Assembly: GCF_003325375.1 (NCBI RefSeq)
Contig: NZ_CP030862.1
Coordinates: 3,413,501 to 3,477,500 of the forward strand
Reading direction: 5' to 3'
DNA length: 64,000 nucleotides
Source of the DNA: Streptomyces globosus
Lineage (GTDB): Bacteria; Actinomycetota; Actinomycetes; Streptomycetales; Streptomycetaceae
Position numbers and translations under genes: made by a program. The notes below the pieces were generated by a model. That model saw only the letters and a program-made list of their open reading frames with translations. It was not told where the DNA came from and ran no database searches. Of the stretch, positions 42,052 to 52,700 are shown in pieces (position 1 is the stretch's first letter; the number at the start of each line of letters is the position of its first letter).

Positions 42052-43047
42052 ATGACTCGCATCGCCATCAACGGGTTCGGCCGCATCGGACGCAACGTGC
42101 TGCGCGCGCTGCTCGAACGCCACACCGACCTCGAGGTCGTCGCCGTGAACGACCTCTCCGAGCCGGCCACCCTCGCGCGGCTGCTCGCGTTCGACTCCAC
42201 GGCCGGCCGCCTGGGCCGCCCGGTCACCGTCGACGGCGACGTCCTGGTCGTCGACGGCCGCCGCATCAAGGTCCTCGCCGAGCGCGAGCCGGAGCAGCTT
42301 CCCTGGGCGGAGCTGGGCGTCGACATCGTGCTGGAGGCGACCGGCCGCTTCACGTCCGCCTCCGCGGCCGCCGCCCACATCAAGGCCGGCGCGAAGAAGG
42401 TCCTGGTCAGCGCGCCGTCGGACGGTGCGGACGTCACCCTCGCCTTCGGTGTGAACACCTCCGCCTACGACCCGGCCGTGCACACGATCGTCTCGAACGC
42501 CTCCTGCACCACGAACGCGCTCGCGCCGCTCGCCGCCGTCCTCGACGACCTCGCCGGGATCGAGCACGGCTTCATGACGACGGTGCACGCCTACACGCAG
42601 GAGCAGAACCTGCAGGACGGCCCCCACCGCGACCCCCGCCGCGCCCGCGCCGCCGGCGTCAACATCGTGCCCACCACCACGGGCGCCGCCAAGGCGATCG
42701 GCCTTGTCCTGCCGAACCTCGACGGCAAGCTGTCCGGCGACTCGATCCGCGTCCCGGTCCCGGTCGGCTCGATCGTGGAGCTGAACACCACCGTCTCGCG
42801 CGACGTGACCCGCGAGGACGTCCTGGCGGCGTACCGCGCCGCCGCCGAGGGCCCCCTCGCCGGTGTGCTGGAGTACTCCGAGGACCCGCTGGTCTCCGCC
42901 GACATCGTCGGCAACCCCGCCTCCTCGATCTTCGACTCGGCGCTCACCCGCGTCGACGGCCGCCACGTCAAGGTGGTCGCCTGGTACGACAACGAGTGGG
43001 GCTTCTCGAACCGCGTGATCGACACCCTCACGCTTCTCGCCGGCTGA
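42052..43047 (+). CDS. gap: Glyceraldehyde-3-phosphate dehydrogenase, type I
   Basis: 331 residues, normal for GAPDH. The NAD-binding motif INGFGRIGRN opens the protein; Asp34 in AVNDL indicates NAD rather than NADP preference. The catalytic SNASCTTN contains Cys152 and the partner histidine lies in TTVHAYTQEQNLQDG. WYDNEWGFSNRV ends the catalytic domain. It catalyses the oxidative phosphorylation step of glycolysis. ATG 42052 with AGAAGGGG upstream is chosen rather than the upstream ATG 41980. Streptomyces usually have a main gap1 in the gap-pgk-tpi operon; this lone gene with its own terminator is probably an additional isoenzyme. No pgk or tpi is nearby. Confidence 0.96.
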   Translation: MTRIAINGFGRIGRNVLRALLERHTDLEVVAVNDLSEPATLARLLAFDSTAGRLGRPVTVDGDVLVVDGRRIKVLAEREPEQLPWAELGVDIVLEATGRFTSASAAAAHIKAGAKKVLVSAPSDGADVTLAFGVNTSAYDPAVHTIVSNASCTTNALAPLAAVLDDLAGIEHGFMTTVHAYTQEQNLQDGPHRDPRRARAAGVNIVPTTTGAAKAIGLVLPNLDGKLSGDSIRVPVPVGSIVELNTTVSRDVTREDVLAAYRAAAEGPLAGVLEYSEDPLVSADIVGNPASSIFDSALTRVDGRHVKVVAWYDNEWGFSNRVIDTLTLLAG

Positions 43048-43068
43048 CCCTCCCCGCACGTCAGCACA

Positions 43069-43100
43069 CTCCGGCCGCCCGGTCTCCCGGGCGGCCGGAG
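43069..43100 (+). terminator. Perfect 14-bp hairpin after gap
   Basis: CTCCGGCCGCCCGG (43069-43082) and CCGGGCGGCCGGAG (43087-43100) flank a TCTC loop, 22 bp after the gap stop codon. A short T-containing tail follows. Confidence 0.85.
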
Positions 43101-43174
43101 CCGTTTCCCGGCAGTGCCGCCCTCGGCTCGTGTGCGGAGGGTGCGTGCCGGGCGTCGCGACGCCGCGGGGCAAC

Positions 43175-44272
43175 TCAACACAGGCCCTGAGGCCGGACGG
43201 CGTCCGGGCACCCGCGCGCCGCGCTGCGCAGGGCCGCCGGCGTGGTGCCGTACCAGCGCTGGACCGCGCGGCGCAGGGCGCGGGCGTCGGCGTAGCCGCT
43301 GCGGGCGGCGATCGCGTCCATCCCGAGGTCGGTGGTGTGGAGCAGCCGGGTGATCCGGTCCCGGCGCAGCGTCTCCAGTTCGCCGTTCCAGGTGGTGCCG
43401 TGCTCGTCGAGGCGCCGCTGGAGGGTGCGGGTGCTGACGGCCATCCGCCGCGCCACCCCGGCGAGCGACGGGCCGGTTCCGTCGTTCGCGGAGGCCAGTG
43501 CCGTGCGGAACAGGTCCAGCCAGTCGTGCAGGGGGATCGCGGTGGCGAGGGTCTGCTCGGCGTGCCGGCGGAGCACCGCGGAAAGGCCGGGCTGGGCGTG
43601 GGGCGTCGGCGACCTCAGGTCGGACGCCAGGAAGGTGATCGAGCTGACGGGGGCCTCGAAGTCGATGGCGCGGGTGCCGTAGAGCTCGGTCAGGGCGTCG
43701 TGCCGGCGGGGGGCCTCGGCCGCCACGGTCACGCGGACCGGGACGAGCCGGCGCCGTGCGGCCTCGCTCAGGCGCTGCTGGTACAGGCCCAGGGCGTAGC
43801 CGCGGACGGCGCAGGCCGCCTCGTGGGCGATGTCGGCATGGTTGACGTGGCTGAGGGTCACCTGCTCGCCGTCCTCCGTGACGCGGAGGGTGTCGGTGCT
43901 GGTGTCGGCGACGACGGCCAGGTAGGCGGCGGCGTCCCGGATCCCTTCGAGCGGGGTGGGCGCCGAGGTGATCAGGTAGTCCCACACCCCGAACGTCCCG
44001 AGGGCCGACTGCTGCGCCAGCAGCAGGGACAGCTCCGTCCAGGGCACATGGGCCGTCGTCAGTTCCGCGATCCGGTTGCTCGTGGCCGCGGGCGTCCGGC
44101 ACAGGTCGTCGTTGAGGTGCTCCGCCGCCACTCCGAGCAGGTGGCCGTACCCGGCCCGGGGGACGCCGAGCAGGGAAGCGGCGTTGACGCTGAGTCGGGT
44201 GAGGGCGGAGGAGGTCGTCCCCGGATGCGCATGCGAAACCACAGGGCGTGAGCATAAGGCAGGTTCCGGCAC
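43175..44272 (-). CDS. AraC-family regulator with arabinose-binding-2-like (OruR/ArgR type) domain
   Basis: 365 residues. The first 230 residues are the long helical ligand-binding domain of the Arabinose_bd family (GYGHLLGVAAEHLNDD, FGVWDYLITSAPTPLEGIRDAAAYLAVV, VTLSHVNHADIAHEAACAVRGYALGLYQ). The C-terminal HTH is GPSLAGVARRMAVSTRTLQRRLDEHGTTWNGELETLRRDRITRLLHTTDLGMDAIAARSGYADARALRRAVQRWYGTTPAALR. The start is uncertain: GTG 44272 has GAAGGG 4 nt upstream; a GTG at 44242 is the alternative. It is divergent from the rox-like gene with 434 bp between them, which hold the rifamycin-associated element. A role in rox control is possible but not supported by any visible repeat. Confidence 0.85.
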   Translation of the reverse strand: MPEPALCSRPVVSHAHPGTTSSALTRLSVNAASLLGVPRAGYGHLLGVAAEHLNDDLCRTPAATSNRIAELTTAHVPWTELSLLLAQQSALGTFGVWDYLITSAPTPLEGIRDAAAYLAVVADTSTDTLRVTEDGEQVTLSHVNHADIAHEAACAVRGYALGLYQQRLSEAARRRLVPVRVTVAAEAPRRHDALTELYGTRAIDFEAPVSSITFLASDLRSPTPHAQPGLSAVLRRHAEQTLATAIPLHDWLDLFRTALASANDGTGPSLAGVARRMAVSTRTLQRRLDEHGTTWNGELETLRRDRITRLLHTTDLGMDAIAARSGYADARALRRAVQRWYGTTPAALRSAARGCPDAVRPQGLC

Positions 44273-44498
44273 AAGCCCTTCGCGGGAGCCCGGCGCAGGA
44301 TGCCCCCTTCATGGCGTCAGCGGTCCCCGCGATGGCGCGCAGGGTCCCCCCGGTGGCGGGATATGCCCCTGGGGCGGCCGGGCGGCCCGGCAGAGGATGG
44401 GGGTACGACCGCGGGGCCGCGACCGGGACGGGGGTCCAGTCGCGGCCGCGCGCCGTCGGCACGCAGCGGGCGGCCAAAAACAAAGGCGAGGGTCCCAG

Positions 44499-46534
<2,036 letters not shown>

Positions 46535-46683
46535 GGTTCACACTCCCGGCGGACGGCGGCCCACGGCGAGCCGCCTGCGGTTCCCCACCCTCCCCGACCT
46601 GCGCGGGGCGTGCGGCCGAAACGCCGTGCGGTGCTCGGCCACCCGTGACCGAACCTCACCCGGTCGGCCGCGCCCGGGAGCCG

Positions 46684-47043
46684 TCAGAAGCGGCCCAGGG
46701 GCGCGTCGCCCCAGTAGCCGCCGACCTCCCGGTGGTGGTCGGCGCTGCCCAGGTGCTTCTCCCGTACGAACTCCGGCGCGTCCTTGACCTGCTCCCTGGT
46801 CCGGTCGACGTAGATCTTCCGCTCCGCGGCGTCGATGCGGGTGATCGTCCCGGCGGGCAGCAGCACCTGCCGGCCGAAGATCCAGGGCCCGGTGTCGACG
46901 ACGATCCAGGAGGCGTCGGCCTCGTCCGAGTGCTTGTCGACCTTGCCGATGCCGCCGTCGACGGCCTCGACCTTGTACCCCGTCAGGTCGACGCCCTCCA
47001 GGCGGCCGACGGCGAGGCGGTAGACCCAGATGTTCCCGGTCAT
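46684..47043 (-). CDS. PRC-barrel domain protein
   Basis: 119 residues. MTGNIWVYRLAVGR, LTGYKVEAVDGGIGKVDKHSDEADASWIVVDTGPWIFGRQVLLPAGTITRID and VDRTREQVKDAPEF are the PRC-barrel fold as found in photosynthetic reaction-centre H subunits and in many stress-related small proteins of actinomycetes and deinococci. No enzyme function is known; they probably bind partners or RNA. AAAGGA upstream of ATG 47043 supports the start. It shares its first four residues, MTGN, with the tiny membrane protein encoded 56 bp upstream on the same strand. Confidence 0.9.
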   Translation of the reverse strand: MTGNIWVYRLAVGRLEGVDLTGYKVEAVDGGIGKVDKHSDEADASWIVVDTGPWIFGRQVLLPAGTITRIDAAERKIYVDRTREQVKDAPEFVREKHLGSADHHREVGGYWGDAPLGRF

Positions 47044-47099
47044 GGGCTTCGGTTCCTTTCTCGGCGGTTCTCGGGATGCGGCGGCCCGGCCGGAGCGGC

Positions 47100-47225
47100 T
47101 CAGCGGCCCCCGGCCAGGCTGTGGATGAGCACGCCCAACGCGAAGGCGAGCAGCAGCAGATGAAGCCAGACCGGCCCCGGCGGGGCCGGTTCGGCGGCCA
47201 GTAACGAGAGCTGGTTTCCTGTCAT
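47100..47225 (-). CDS. Tiny single-pass membrane protein
   Basis: 41 residues. A polar N-terminus (MTGNQLSLLAAEPAPPGPV) is followed by one strong membrane helix, WLHLLLLAFALGVLIHSLAGG. The GC bias of third positions, the stop 56 bp before the PRC-barrel start and the same strand support a real small gene in that unit, although it is too short to be certain. No clear ribosome binding site. Function unknown. The 226-bp region upstream is rich in CCG and holds no other gene. Confidence 0.5.
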   Translation of the reverse strand: MTGNQLSLLAAEPAPPGPVWLHLLLLAFALGVLIHSLAGGR

Positions 47226-47451
47226 GCCCGCTCGCTTGCCCACGCTCGGCCGGTTGACGCACCCTTCTTCCGCCGCAAGCCCTGCTCCTCCACCCCGCAG
47301 CCCTGCGCCGGCACGGGCCGGGCTGCTTCGCCGCCGGCCCCGCCCGGGGATTTCGCCCCGGCCCGGTCCGGCGCGCCGGACGGGGGCCGATGGGGGGACG
47401 CCTGCGGCGTGGCGGCCGCCCCCGCCCCGCCCGCGCCACAGATTCGACGGC

Positions 47452-48006
47452 ATGGACAACACGGCCGTCGTGGTCATCGACATGCTCAACCCCTACCGGC
47501 ACGAGGACGCCGACCTGCTGGTCCCGTCCGTCCGCACCGCACTGCCCCGCATCGTGGAGCTGCTGTCCGCCGCCCGGGCCGCGCAGGTGCCCGTCGTCTA
47601 CGTCAACGACAACTTCGGCCAGTGGCGCTCCCACCACGGCCAGATCGCCGACATCGCGATGGCGGGCGCACACCCCGAACTGGTGGAGCCGGTCCTGCCG
47701 GACGAGGACTCCCTCTTCGTCGTCAAGGCCCGCCACTCGGTGTTCTTCGAGACGCCGCTGGCCTACCTGCTGGGCACGATGGACGTCGGCCGCCTGGTGC
47801 TCGTCGGGCAGGTGACCGAGCAGTGCGTGCTGTACTCCGCGCTCGACGCGCACATCCGCCGCCTCGACGTCGTCGTGCCGCGGAACGCGGTCGCCCACAT
47901 CCACCCGGACCTCGCCGGGGCGGCCCTGCGGATGATGGCGGAGAACATGGGCGCCCGGGTCGTCGACGGCCCGGGCGACCTGTGGCCGCAGCCGCCGGCA
48001 GAGTGA
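47452..48006 (+). CDS. Isochorismatase-family cysteine hydrolase
   Basis: 184 residues. The catalytic triad is visible: Asp in AVVVIDMLNPY, Lys in FVVKARHSVFF and Cys in LVGQVTEQCVLYSALDAHIR. This is the layout of the isochorismatase/nicotinamidase superfamily; the substrate could be an amide such as nicotinamide or a ureido compound, and is not fixed by these motifs. Start ATG 47452; no strong Shine-Dalgarno sequence. The following SDR gene is 113 bp downstream on the same strand, with its own ribosome binding site, so co-transcription is possible. Confidence 0.9.
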   Translation: MDNTAVVVIDMLNPYRHEDADLLVPSVRTALPRIVELLSAARAAQVPVVYVNDNFGQWRSHHGQIADIAMAGAHPELVEPVLPDEDSLFVVKARHSVFFETPLAYLLGTMDVGRLVLVGQVTEQCVLYSALDAHIRRLDVVVPRNAVAHIHPDLAGAALRMMAENMGARVVDGPGDLWPQPPAE

Positions 48007-48119
48007 GTCGGCTCCGCGGCCGCCGGCGGGGTTGCCGGGCCGGCCGGCGGGCAGGCGCGGACCGCCCCGGATCCCACGCCCGGGGGACGACACCCTCGCA
48101 CAGGCAGGAGGACAGGCCC

Positions 48120-48935
48120 ATGTCACAGCCCCAGCCCGCTCCCCGGGCGGCCGTGGTCACCGGCGCGGACTCCGGCATCGGCCGGGCGACCGCCGCCCGC
48201 CTCGCCGAGGCCGGGATGGACGTCGGCATCACCTGGCACACGGACGAGGCCGGAGCCCGGGAGACGGCCGCCGAAGTACGAGGCCACGGCAGGAGGGCGG
48301 CCGTCGCCCGGCTGGACCTGACCGACCTGCCGGCCGCCGCACAGGTCGTCGACGACCTCGCCGACGAACTCGGCCGCCTCGACGTCCTGGTCAACAACGC
48401 GGGCACCGGCACGGCCACCCCGTTCCTCGACATCGGCCTCGGCACCCTGCGCGAGGTGCTCGACGTCGACCTGGTCGGCCCGTTCCTGTGCTCGCAGCAC
48501 GCCGCCCGCCGCATGATCGCCCAGGGCGGCGGGGGCCGCATCGTCAACGTCACGTCCGTGCACGAGCACCAGCCCCGCGTCGGCTCCGCACCGTACTGCG
48601 CCGCCAAGGGCGGCCTCGGCCTCCTCACCCAGGTGATGGCGCTCGAACTGGCCGAGCACGGCATCACGGTGAACGCCGTGGCCCCCGGCGAGATCGCGAC
48701 CCCCATGACCGGCCAGGAGGACACCGACGTGCACCGCGAACACCGCCCCGGCGTCCCCCTCGGCCGCCCCGGCGACGCCCGCGAGGTGGCCGCCGTCATC
48801 GCCTTCCTGGCCGGCCCGGACGCCTCGTACGTGACGGGCGCCTCCTGGGCGGTCGACGGCGGAATGCTCCGCATGGGCCCGATGGCCGGCTCCCACCTGG
48901 ACAGCGAGGACTGGCGCCGCCCCGGCAGGCGCTGA
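48120..48935 (+). CDS. Short-chain dehydrogenase/reductase (FabG-like)
   Basis: 271 residues. Classical SDR: VVTGADSGIGRATAARLAEAG (NADP-binding TGxxxGIG), DLTDL, LVNNAGTG, catalytic Ser in NVTSVHEHQPRVGSAPYCAAKGG with YxxxK, and APGEIATPM. The last 30 residues, MGPMAGSHLDSEDWRRP, are typical of a Streptomyces subgroup of unknown substrate. AGGAGG 7 nt before ATG 48120 fixes the start. Follows the isochorismatase gene. Confidence 0.92.
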   Translation: MSQPQPAPRAAVVTGADSGIGRATAARLAEAGMDVGITWHTDEAGARETAAEVRGHGRRAAVARLDLTDLPAAAQVVDDLADELGRLDVLVNNAGTGTATPFLDIGLGTLREVLDVDLVGPFLCSQHAARRMIAQGGGGRIVNVTSVHEHQPRVGSAPYCAAKGGLGLLTQVMALELAEHGITVNAVAPGEIATPMTGQEDTDVHREHRPGVPLGRPGDAREVAAVIAFLAGPDASYVTGASWAVDGGMLRMGPMAGSHLDSEDWRRPGRR

Positions 48936-49022
48936 CGCCGCCTCCCTCCACCGGACCACTGCCCGGGCAGCGCGAGCGTGCGTGACCGGCGCACCGTCCA
49001 CAACCTCCCGGGACAGGACACC

Positions 49023-49053
49023 TGGTGCTGCAGACGGAAAGGCCACAGCACTA
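49023..49053 (-). terminator. Hairpin at the end of the ECF41 gene, related to the one at 14995
   Basis: TGGTGCTG (49023-49030) and CAGCACTA (49046-49053) pair with one G-T mismatch. The right arm carries the stop codon of the minus-strand sigma gene. The string GGCCACAGCACTAG also occurs at the end of the ECF42 gene at 15010-15022. Confidence 0.5.
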
Positions 49054-49995
49054 GAACGCGCGCAGCAGGGGCTCCCCGTGGGGCCTGGACGCCCAGGCCT
49101 CCGTGGCCCGTTCCAGCTTGTCCGGGTTGACCTGGCTGCGGAACGCGGCGATGCCCTCCGGGGTGACCTGGAGGCAGATGACGCCGATGACCCGGCCGTC
49201 GACGACCGCCACGACGGCCGGTTCCCCGTTCGCGGTCGTCGCGTACATGTCCGCCGCGCCGCCGACCAGCTTCCGCTTGGCCGGGGTCGGCCTGAACAGG
49301 CCCCGCATGAACCTGGCGACCGCCGTCGCGCCCTCGAAGGCCCTCGCACGGGCCGGGACCTTCCCGCCGCCGTCGCCGACCGCGATGGCGTCGGAGGTCA
49401 GCAGCCGCACCAGCGGCTCGGTCTCCCCGCTCGTCGCGGCCGCGAGGAACTCCTCCACCACCCGCCGGGCCGCCGCCCGGTCGATCCCGGTGCGGGTCCT
49501 GCCGTCCGCGAGGTGCTTCTTCGCCCGGTGGAAGACCTGCTGGCTGGCCGCCTCCGTCAGGTCGAGGATCTGGGCGATCTCCCGGTGCGGGTAGTCGAAG
49601 GCCTGCCGCAGCACGTACACCGCCCGCTCGTTGGGCGACAGCCGCTCCATCAGCACGAGTACCGCGTACGAGACGGACTCGCGCTGCTCCGCGGTGTCCG
49701 CCGGGCCGAGCATCGGGTCCCCCTCCAGCAGCGGCTCCGGCAGCCACTGGCCGACGTACGTCTCGCGGCGGGCGCGGGCCGAGGAGAGCTGGTTCAGGCA
49801 CAGGTTGGTGAGGACCTTCGTCAGCCACGCCTCGGGGACCTCGATCAGCGCCACGTCCGCGGCCTGCCAGCGCAGAAACGTCTCCTGCACGGCGTCCTCC
49901 GCCTCGCCCGCGGATCCCAGCATGCGGTAGGCGATGGCCTCCAGGCGCGGCCTCGCGGCCTCGAAGCGGTCGACGTCGTCCATGGTCAGCGGCAT
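49051..49995 (-). CDS. ECF sigma factor of the ECF41 (SigJ-like) type
   Basis: 314 residues. Sigma region 2 (FEAARPRLEAIAYRMLGSAGEAEDAVQETFLRW) and region 4 (LSPNERAVYVLRQAFDYPHREIAQILDLTEAASQQVFHRAKKHL) are followed by a SnoaL-like domain. That domain contains both signatures of the ECF41 group, DGGGKV near residue 215 and NPDKL near the C-terminus, which regulate the sigma factor in cis in place of an anti-sigma protein. ECF41 genes are often next to carboxymuconolactone decarboxylase or oxidoreductase genes; here the SDR at 48120 is convergent. The start may be ATG 49995 or ATG 49983. An element with long terminal inverted repeats begins 14 bp upstream, so it supplies the promoter region. 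Confidence 0.92.
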   Translation of the reverse strand: MPLTMDDVDRFEAARPRLEAIAYRMLGSAGEAEDAVQETFLRWQAADVALIEVPEAWLTKVLTNLCLNQLSSARARRETYVGQWLPEPLLEGDPMLGPADTAEQRESVSYAVLVLMERLSPNERAVYVLRQAFDYPHREIAQILDLTEAASQQVFHRAKKHLADGRTRTGIDRAAARRVVEEFLAAATSGETEPLVRLLTSDAIAVGDGGGKVPARARAFEGATAVARFMRGLFRPTPAKRKLVGGAADMYATTANGEPAVVAVVDGRVIGVICLQVTPEGIAAFRSQVNPDKLERATEAWASRPHGEPLLRAF

Positions 49996-50008
49996 GCTCC
50001 CGATCCTA

Positions 50009-50162
50009 GGGGGTGTTGCGCAGGTCCTGTGCGGTGCCCGCGGTGTCCGGTGCGTGCTGTCGGTGTGCCGGGCGAAACCCCTCGTACGGGGCGTACTCGG
50101 GGCTTCGGCCGGTGCGGCGGGAGTGCGTGCCGGGCGCCGTGCGGGACTTTCGCAACACCCCC
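50009..50162. mobile_element. MITE-like element, 154 bp, with about 32-bp terminal inverted repeats
   Basis: The ends GGGGGTGTTGCG (50009-50020) and CGCAACACCCCC (50151-50162) are perfect 12-bp complements. Similarity continues inward (left GCAGGTCCTGTGCGGTGCCCG-type, right AAAGTCCCGCACGGCGCCCG-type on the opposite strand) so that about 26 of 32 positions pair, and several mismatches are G-T compatible. GGGGTGTTGCGAAAGTC-like ends are known to me from IS5-type elements of actinomycetes, so this may be a non-autonomous derivative. No reading frame inside. No clear target duplication was found. Confidence 0.55.
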
Positions 50163-50242
50163 CGGTGCGCGACCGCGGCGCCGCCGGCGGGGGAGGGGCC
50201 GACTGCCTTGCACGGCGCGCCGGTTGGGCCCGCCGCCCCGGA

Positions 50243-51457
50243 TCACGCGCGCCGCTCCGCGCCGTCCCGCCCGCGCCGGGCGAAGCGGCCCGCGCGCCGG
50301 GCACGGGTGTGCCGGTCGAGTTCCTCCAGCAGGCGCTGCGAGCGCTTGTCCACGCCCAGCTCGTCCAGTACCCGGTCCAGTTCGGCGAGGAGCGCGCCCT
50401 GCAGCTGCCATTCGGCGGGATCCTCCTGCACCTTCGCCAGCATCAGGTCCGCGAGCCGGTCGCGGCTCGCCCGGGCCACCAGCAGCTCCCCGGCCAGCCG
50501 CTCCTCCGCCTTCTCCGCGTTGGCGCTGACCTGCGCGGTGATCAGCTGGGCGAAGCTCTCCACCGCCCGGGCCGTGTGGTCCAGCAGCTCCCGCAGCGCC
50601 GCCTTGACCTCGGCGGTGAACAGCGGGCTGTCGGGCCGGGCCTTCGCCAGGTCGGTCAGCGTCCGGCAGGCCACCCGCAGGACCACCGCGCAGATCTCCA
50701 GCGTGTCCAGCCCGGTCCGCAGCACCAGCCGGGAGAGCAGGCCCTCCTTGACCCGCGGGTTCATCCTCAGGCTGTCCTCGGCCTGCCGCAGGGCCGCGTC
50801 CACCAGCGCGATGTCGTTGTCGAGGCGCCTCGCCTCGTGGAGCCGGGCCGCGGCCTCCTCCACCTTCGCGCGCCCGGACGGCCAGTCCTCGCCGAGGTGG
50901 CCCAGCAGCCGGCTCATCCGGGCAGCGAGGTCGGTGATCGCGCTGCTCGCCGGGCCGACCCACACCGGAGGCGCGACGACCAGGTTGATCAGCAGTCCGA
51001 CCGCTGCCCCGATCAGGGTCTCCAGCACCCGGTCCCAGGCGGTGTCCGCCACCTGGGTGACGCCCAGCACGAGCATGGCGCTGATCGCCACCTCCGGCAC
51101 GAACTCGTCCACCCGCACCAGGTGGCCCACCAGCAGCGACGCCAGGATGACCAGGCCCAGGCTCCACCACGTCAGCCCCACCAGGACGCTGAAGCCGATC
51201 GCGATCAGCACCCCGGCGACCACGGAGTTCACCCGGCGGATGCCCGTGGTCAGCGTCGAGTAGAGGGTGACCTGGACGACGAGCAGCGCGGTCAGCGGTG
51301 CGGTGAGCGGCGCCGGCTCACTGCTCAGCCGCAGCGCGATCACGTAGCTGATGACGGCGGCGGCGGTGGAGCGCAGGGCCTGGACCGCGACCGGCTCGCG
51401 GTGCCGGCCGGCGAAGCGGGAGAGCGTGCTGATCATCTGGGGCATACCTGCGCGCAT
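50243..51457 (-). CDS. FUSC/aromatic-acid-exporter-like membrane protein
   Basis: 404 residues. The first 170 contain about five to six membrane helices (ALRSTAAAVISYVIALRL, LTALLVVQVTLYSTLTTG, SVVAGVLIAIGFSVLVGLTWWSLGLVILASLLVGHLV, ISAMLVLGVTQVAD, VLETLIGAAVGLLINLVVAPP), then a long soluble helical domain of about 220 residues. This is the layout of the ArAE/FUSC family (PF06081-like), putative exporters of aromatic acids. The C-terminus is strongly basic (RAGRFARRGRDG). Start uncertain: ATG 51457, 51445 and 51436 are all in frame. The gene is upstream of the ECF41 gene but separated by 247 bp that hold the MITE-like element, so the two are probably not co-transcribed. Confidence 0.82.
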   Translation of the reverse strand: MRAGMPQMISTLSRFAGRHREPVAVQALRSTAAAVISYVIALRLSSEPAPLTAPLTALLVVQVTLYSTLTTGIRRVNSVVAGVLIAIGFSVLVGLTWWSLGLVILASLLVGHLVRVDEFVPEVAISAMLVLGVTQVADTAWDRVLETLIGAAVGLLINLVVAPPVWVGPASSAITDLAARMSRLLGHLGEDWPSGRAKVEEAAARLHEARRLDNDIALVDAALRQAEDSLRMNPRVKEGLLSRLVLRTGLDTLEICAVVLRVACRTLTDLAKARPDSPLFTAEVKAALRELLDHTARAVESFAQLITAQVSANAEKAEERLAGELLVARASRDRLADLMLAKVQEDPAEWQLQGALLAELDRVLDELGVDKRSQRLLEELDRHTRARRAGRFARRGRDGAERRA

Positions 51458-51602
51458 TCCCCGGCCGGACCGCCGCGTGACGGGGGCGGCCGGGTTTTTA
51501 CCTCCTTGGCCGTTCCCGGCCCCGTATGCCGACCGGCCGGCATACGCGTACGACACCGCAGGCCGGCGATAGCGCCGCCCGGCCCGGGGGTATACGTCCG
51601 CC

Positions 51603-52637
51603 ATGGACGCGCAGGGGCAGGGGCAGGAAGAAGACGGCGGCCGGCGGCAGGGCCCGGGGCGGCCCGCTCCGGGCCCCGAGGGGGCGCTCCTCGAAGGGCT
51701 CAGCGTGGACGCCAGCCGGCCCGAGCAGCCGGTCCTGCTCGACGCCGACGGGCAGCCCATCCGCACCTGGCGGGAGAACTACCCGTACACCCGCAAGATC
51801 CGCCGGCCCGAGTACGAGCGCGCCAAGCGCATCCTGCAGATCGAGCTGCTGAAGCTCCAGCGCTGGGTCAAGGACACCGGAGCCCGGGTGGTCGTGATCT
51901 GCGAGGGCCGCGACGCCGCCGGCAAGGGCGGCACCATCCAGCGCTTCACCGAGCGGCTCAACCCCCGCGGCGCCCGCATCGTCGCCCTCGACAAGCCGAC
52001 CGAGCGCGAGGCCGGCCAGTGGTACTTCCAGCGCTACACCGCCCACCTGCCCGCCCGGGGGGAGATCGTCTTCTTCGACCGCTCCTGGTACAACCGCGCC
52101 GGCGTGGAGCGCGTGATGGGCTTCTGCACCGACGAGCAGTACGAGCGCTTCCTGCACCAGTGCCCGGCCTTCGAGGCCATGCTCGTCGACGACGGCATCC
52201 TGCTGGTCAAGTTCTGGTTCTCGGTCTCCCGCTCCGAACAGCGCACCCGCTTCGCGATCCGCCAGGTCGACCCGGTGCGCCAGTGGAAGCTCTCGCCGAC
52301 CGACCTCGCCTCCCTCGACCTGTGGGACGCGTACACCGACGCGAAGGTCGCCATGTTCCGCGCCACCGACACCGAGCACGCGCCCTGGACCGTCGTGAAG
52401 AGCAACGACAAGCGGCGCGCCCGGCTGGAGGCGATGCGCAGCCTGCTGTGGAGGATCGACTACGCCAGCAAGGACGAGAAGGCGGTGGGCCACCCCGACC
52501 CGCTGATCGTCGGCTCCGCGGACACCCTCCTGGAGGCGGGCGAGGAGCCCGCGACCCTGTCGCCCACCCCGCTGAGCGGGTCGCCCACCGGCCCCGGCCA
52601 GCACCCCCGTCCGCCGGGGCACGCGCCCCGGGCCTGA
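51603..52637 (+). CDS. ppk2: Polyphosphate kinase 2
   Basis: 344 residues. The P-loop kinase domain has Walker A ICEGRDAAGKGGTIQ, the partner region RFTERLNPRGARIVALDKPTERE, Walker B IVFFDRSWYNRAGVERVMGFC and the lid EQRTRFAIRQVDPVRQWKLSP with conserved arginines. It transfers phosphate between polyphosphate and nucleotides and, as a class I PPK2, probably makes ATP or GTP from diphosphates. The N-terminal 45 residues are glutamine- and glycine-rich and the last 35 proline-rich, both outside the catalytic core. ATG 51603 is used although its ribosome binding site is weak. It is divergent from the exporter-like gene. Confidence 0.94.
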   Translation: MDAQGQGQEEDGGRRQGPGRPAPGPEGALLEGLSVDASRPEQPVLLDADGQPIRTWRENYPYTRKIRRPEYERAKRILQIELLKLQRWVKDTGARVVVICEGRDAAGKGGTIQRFTERLNPRGARIVALDKPTEREAGQWYFQRYTAHLPARGEIVFFDRSWYNRAGVERVMGFCTDEQYERFLHQCPAFEAMLVDDGILLVKFWFSVSRSEQRTRFAIRQVDPVRQWKLSPTDLASLDLWDAYTDAKVAMFRATDTEHAPWTVVKSNDKRRARLEAMRSLLWRIDYASKDEKAVGHPDPLIVGSADTLLEAGEEPATLSPTPLSGSPTGPGQHPRPPGHAPRA

Positions 52638-52700
52638 CGCGCCGAGAAAGATCGCCCACCCGCCGGTACGGCGTGCGGAAGGGGGCCGTAGTCTGCTCGC

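Noticed and set aside
40978..43047. GlxA-type regulator as specific regulator of gap in one operon
   Set aside because: The genes are 117 bp apart, gap has its own ribosome binding site, and there is no shared motif; co-orientation alone is weak evidence.
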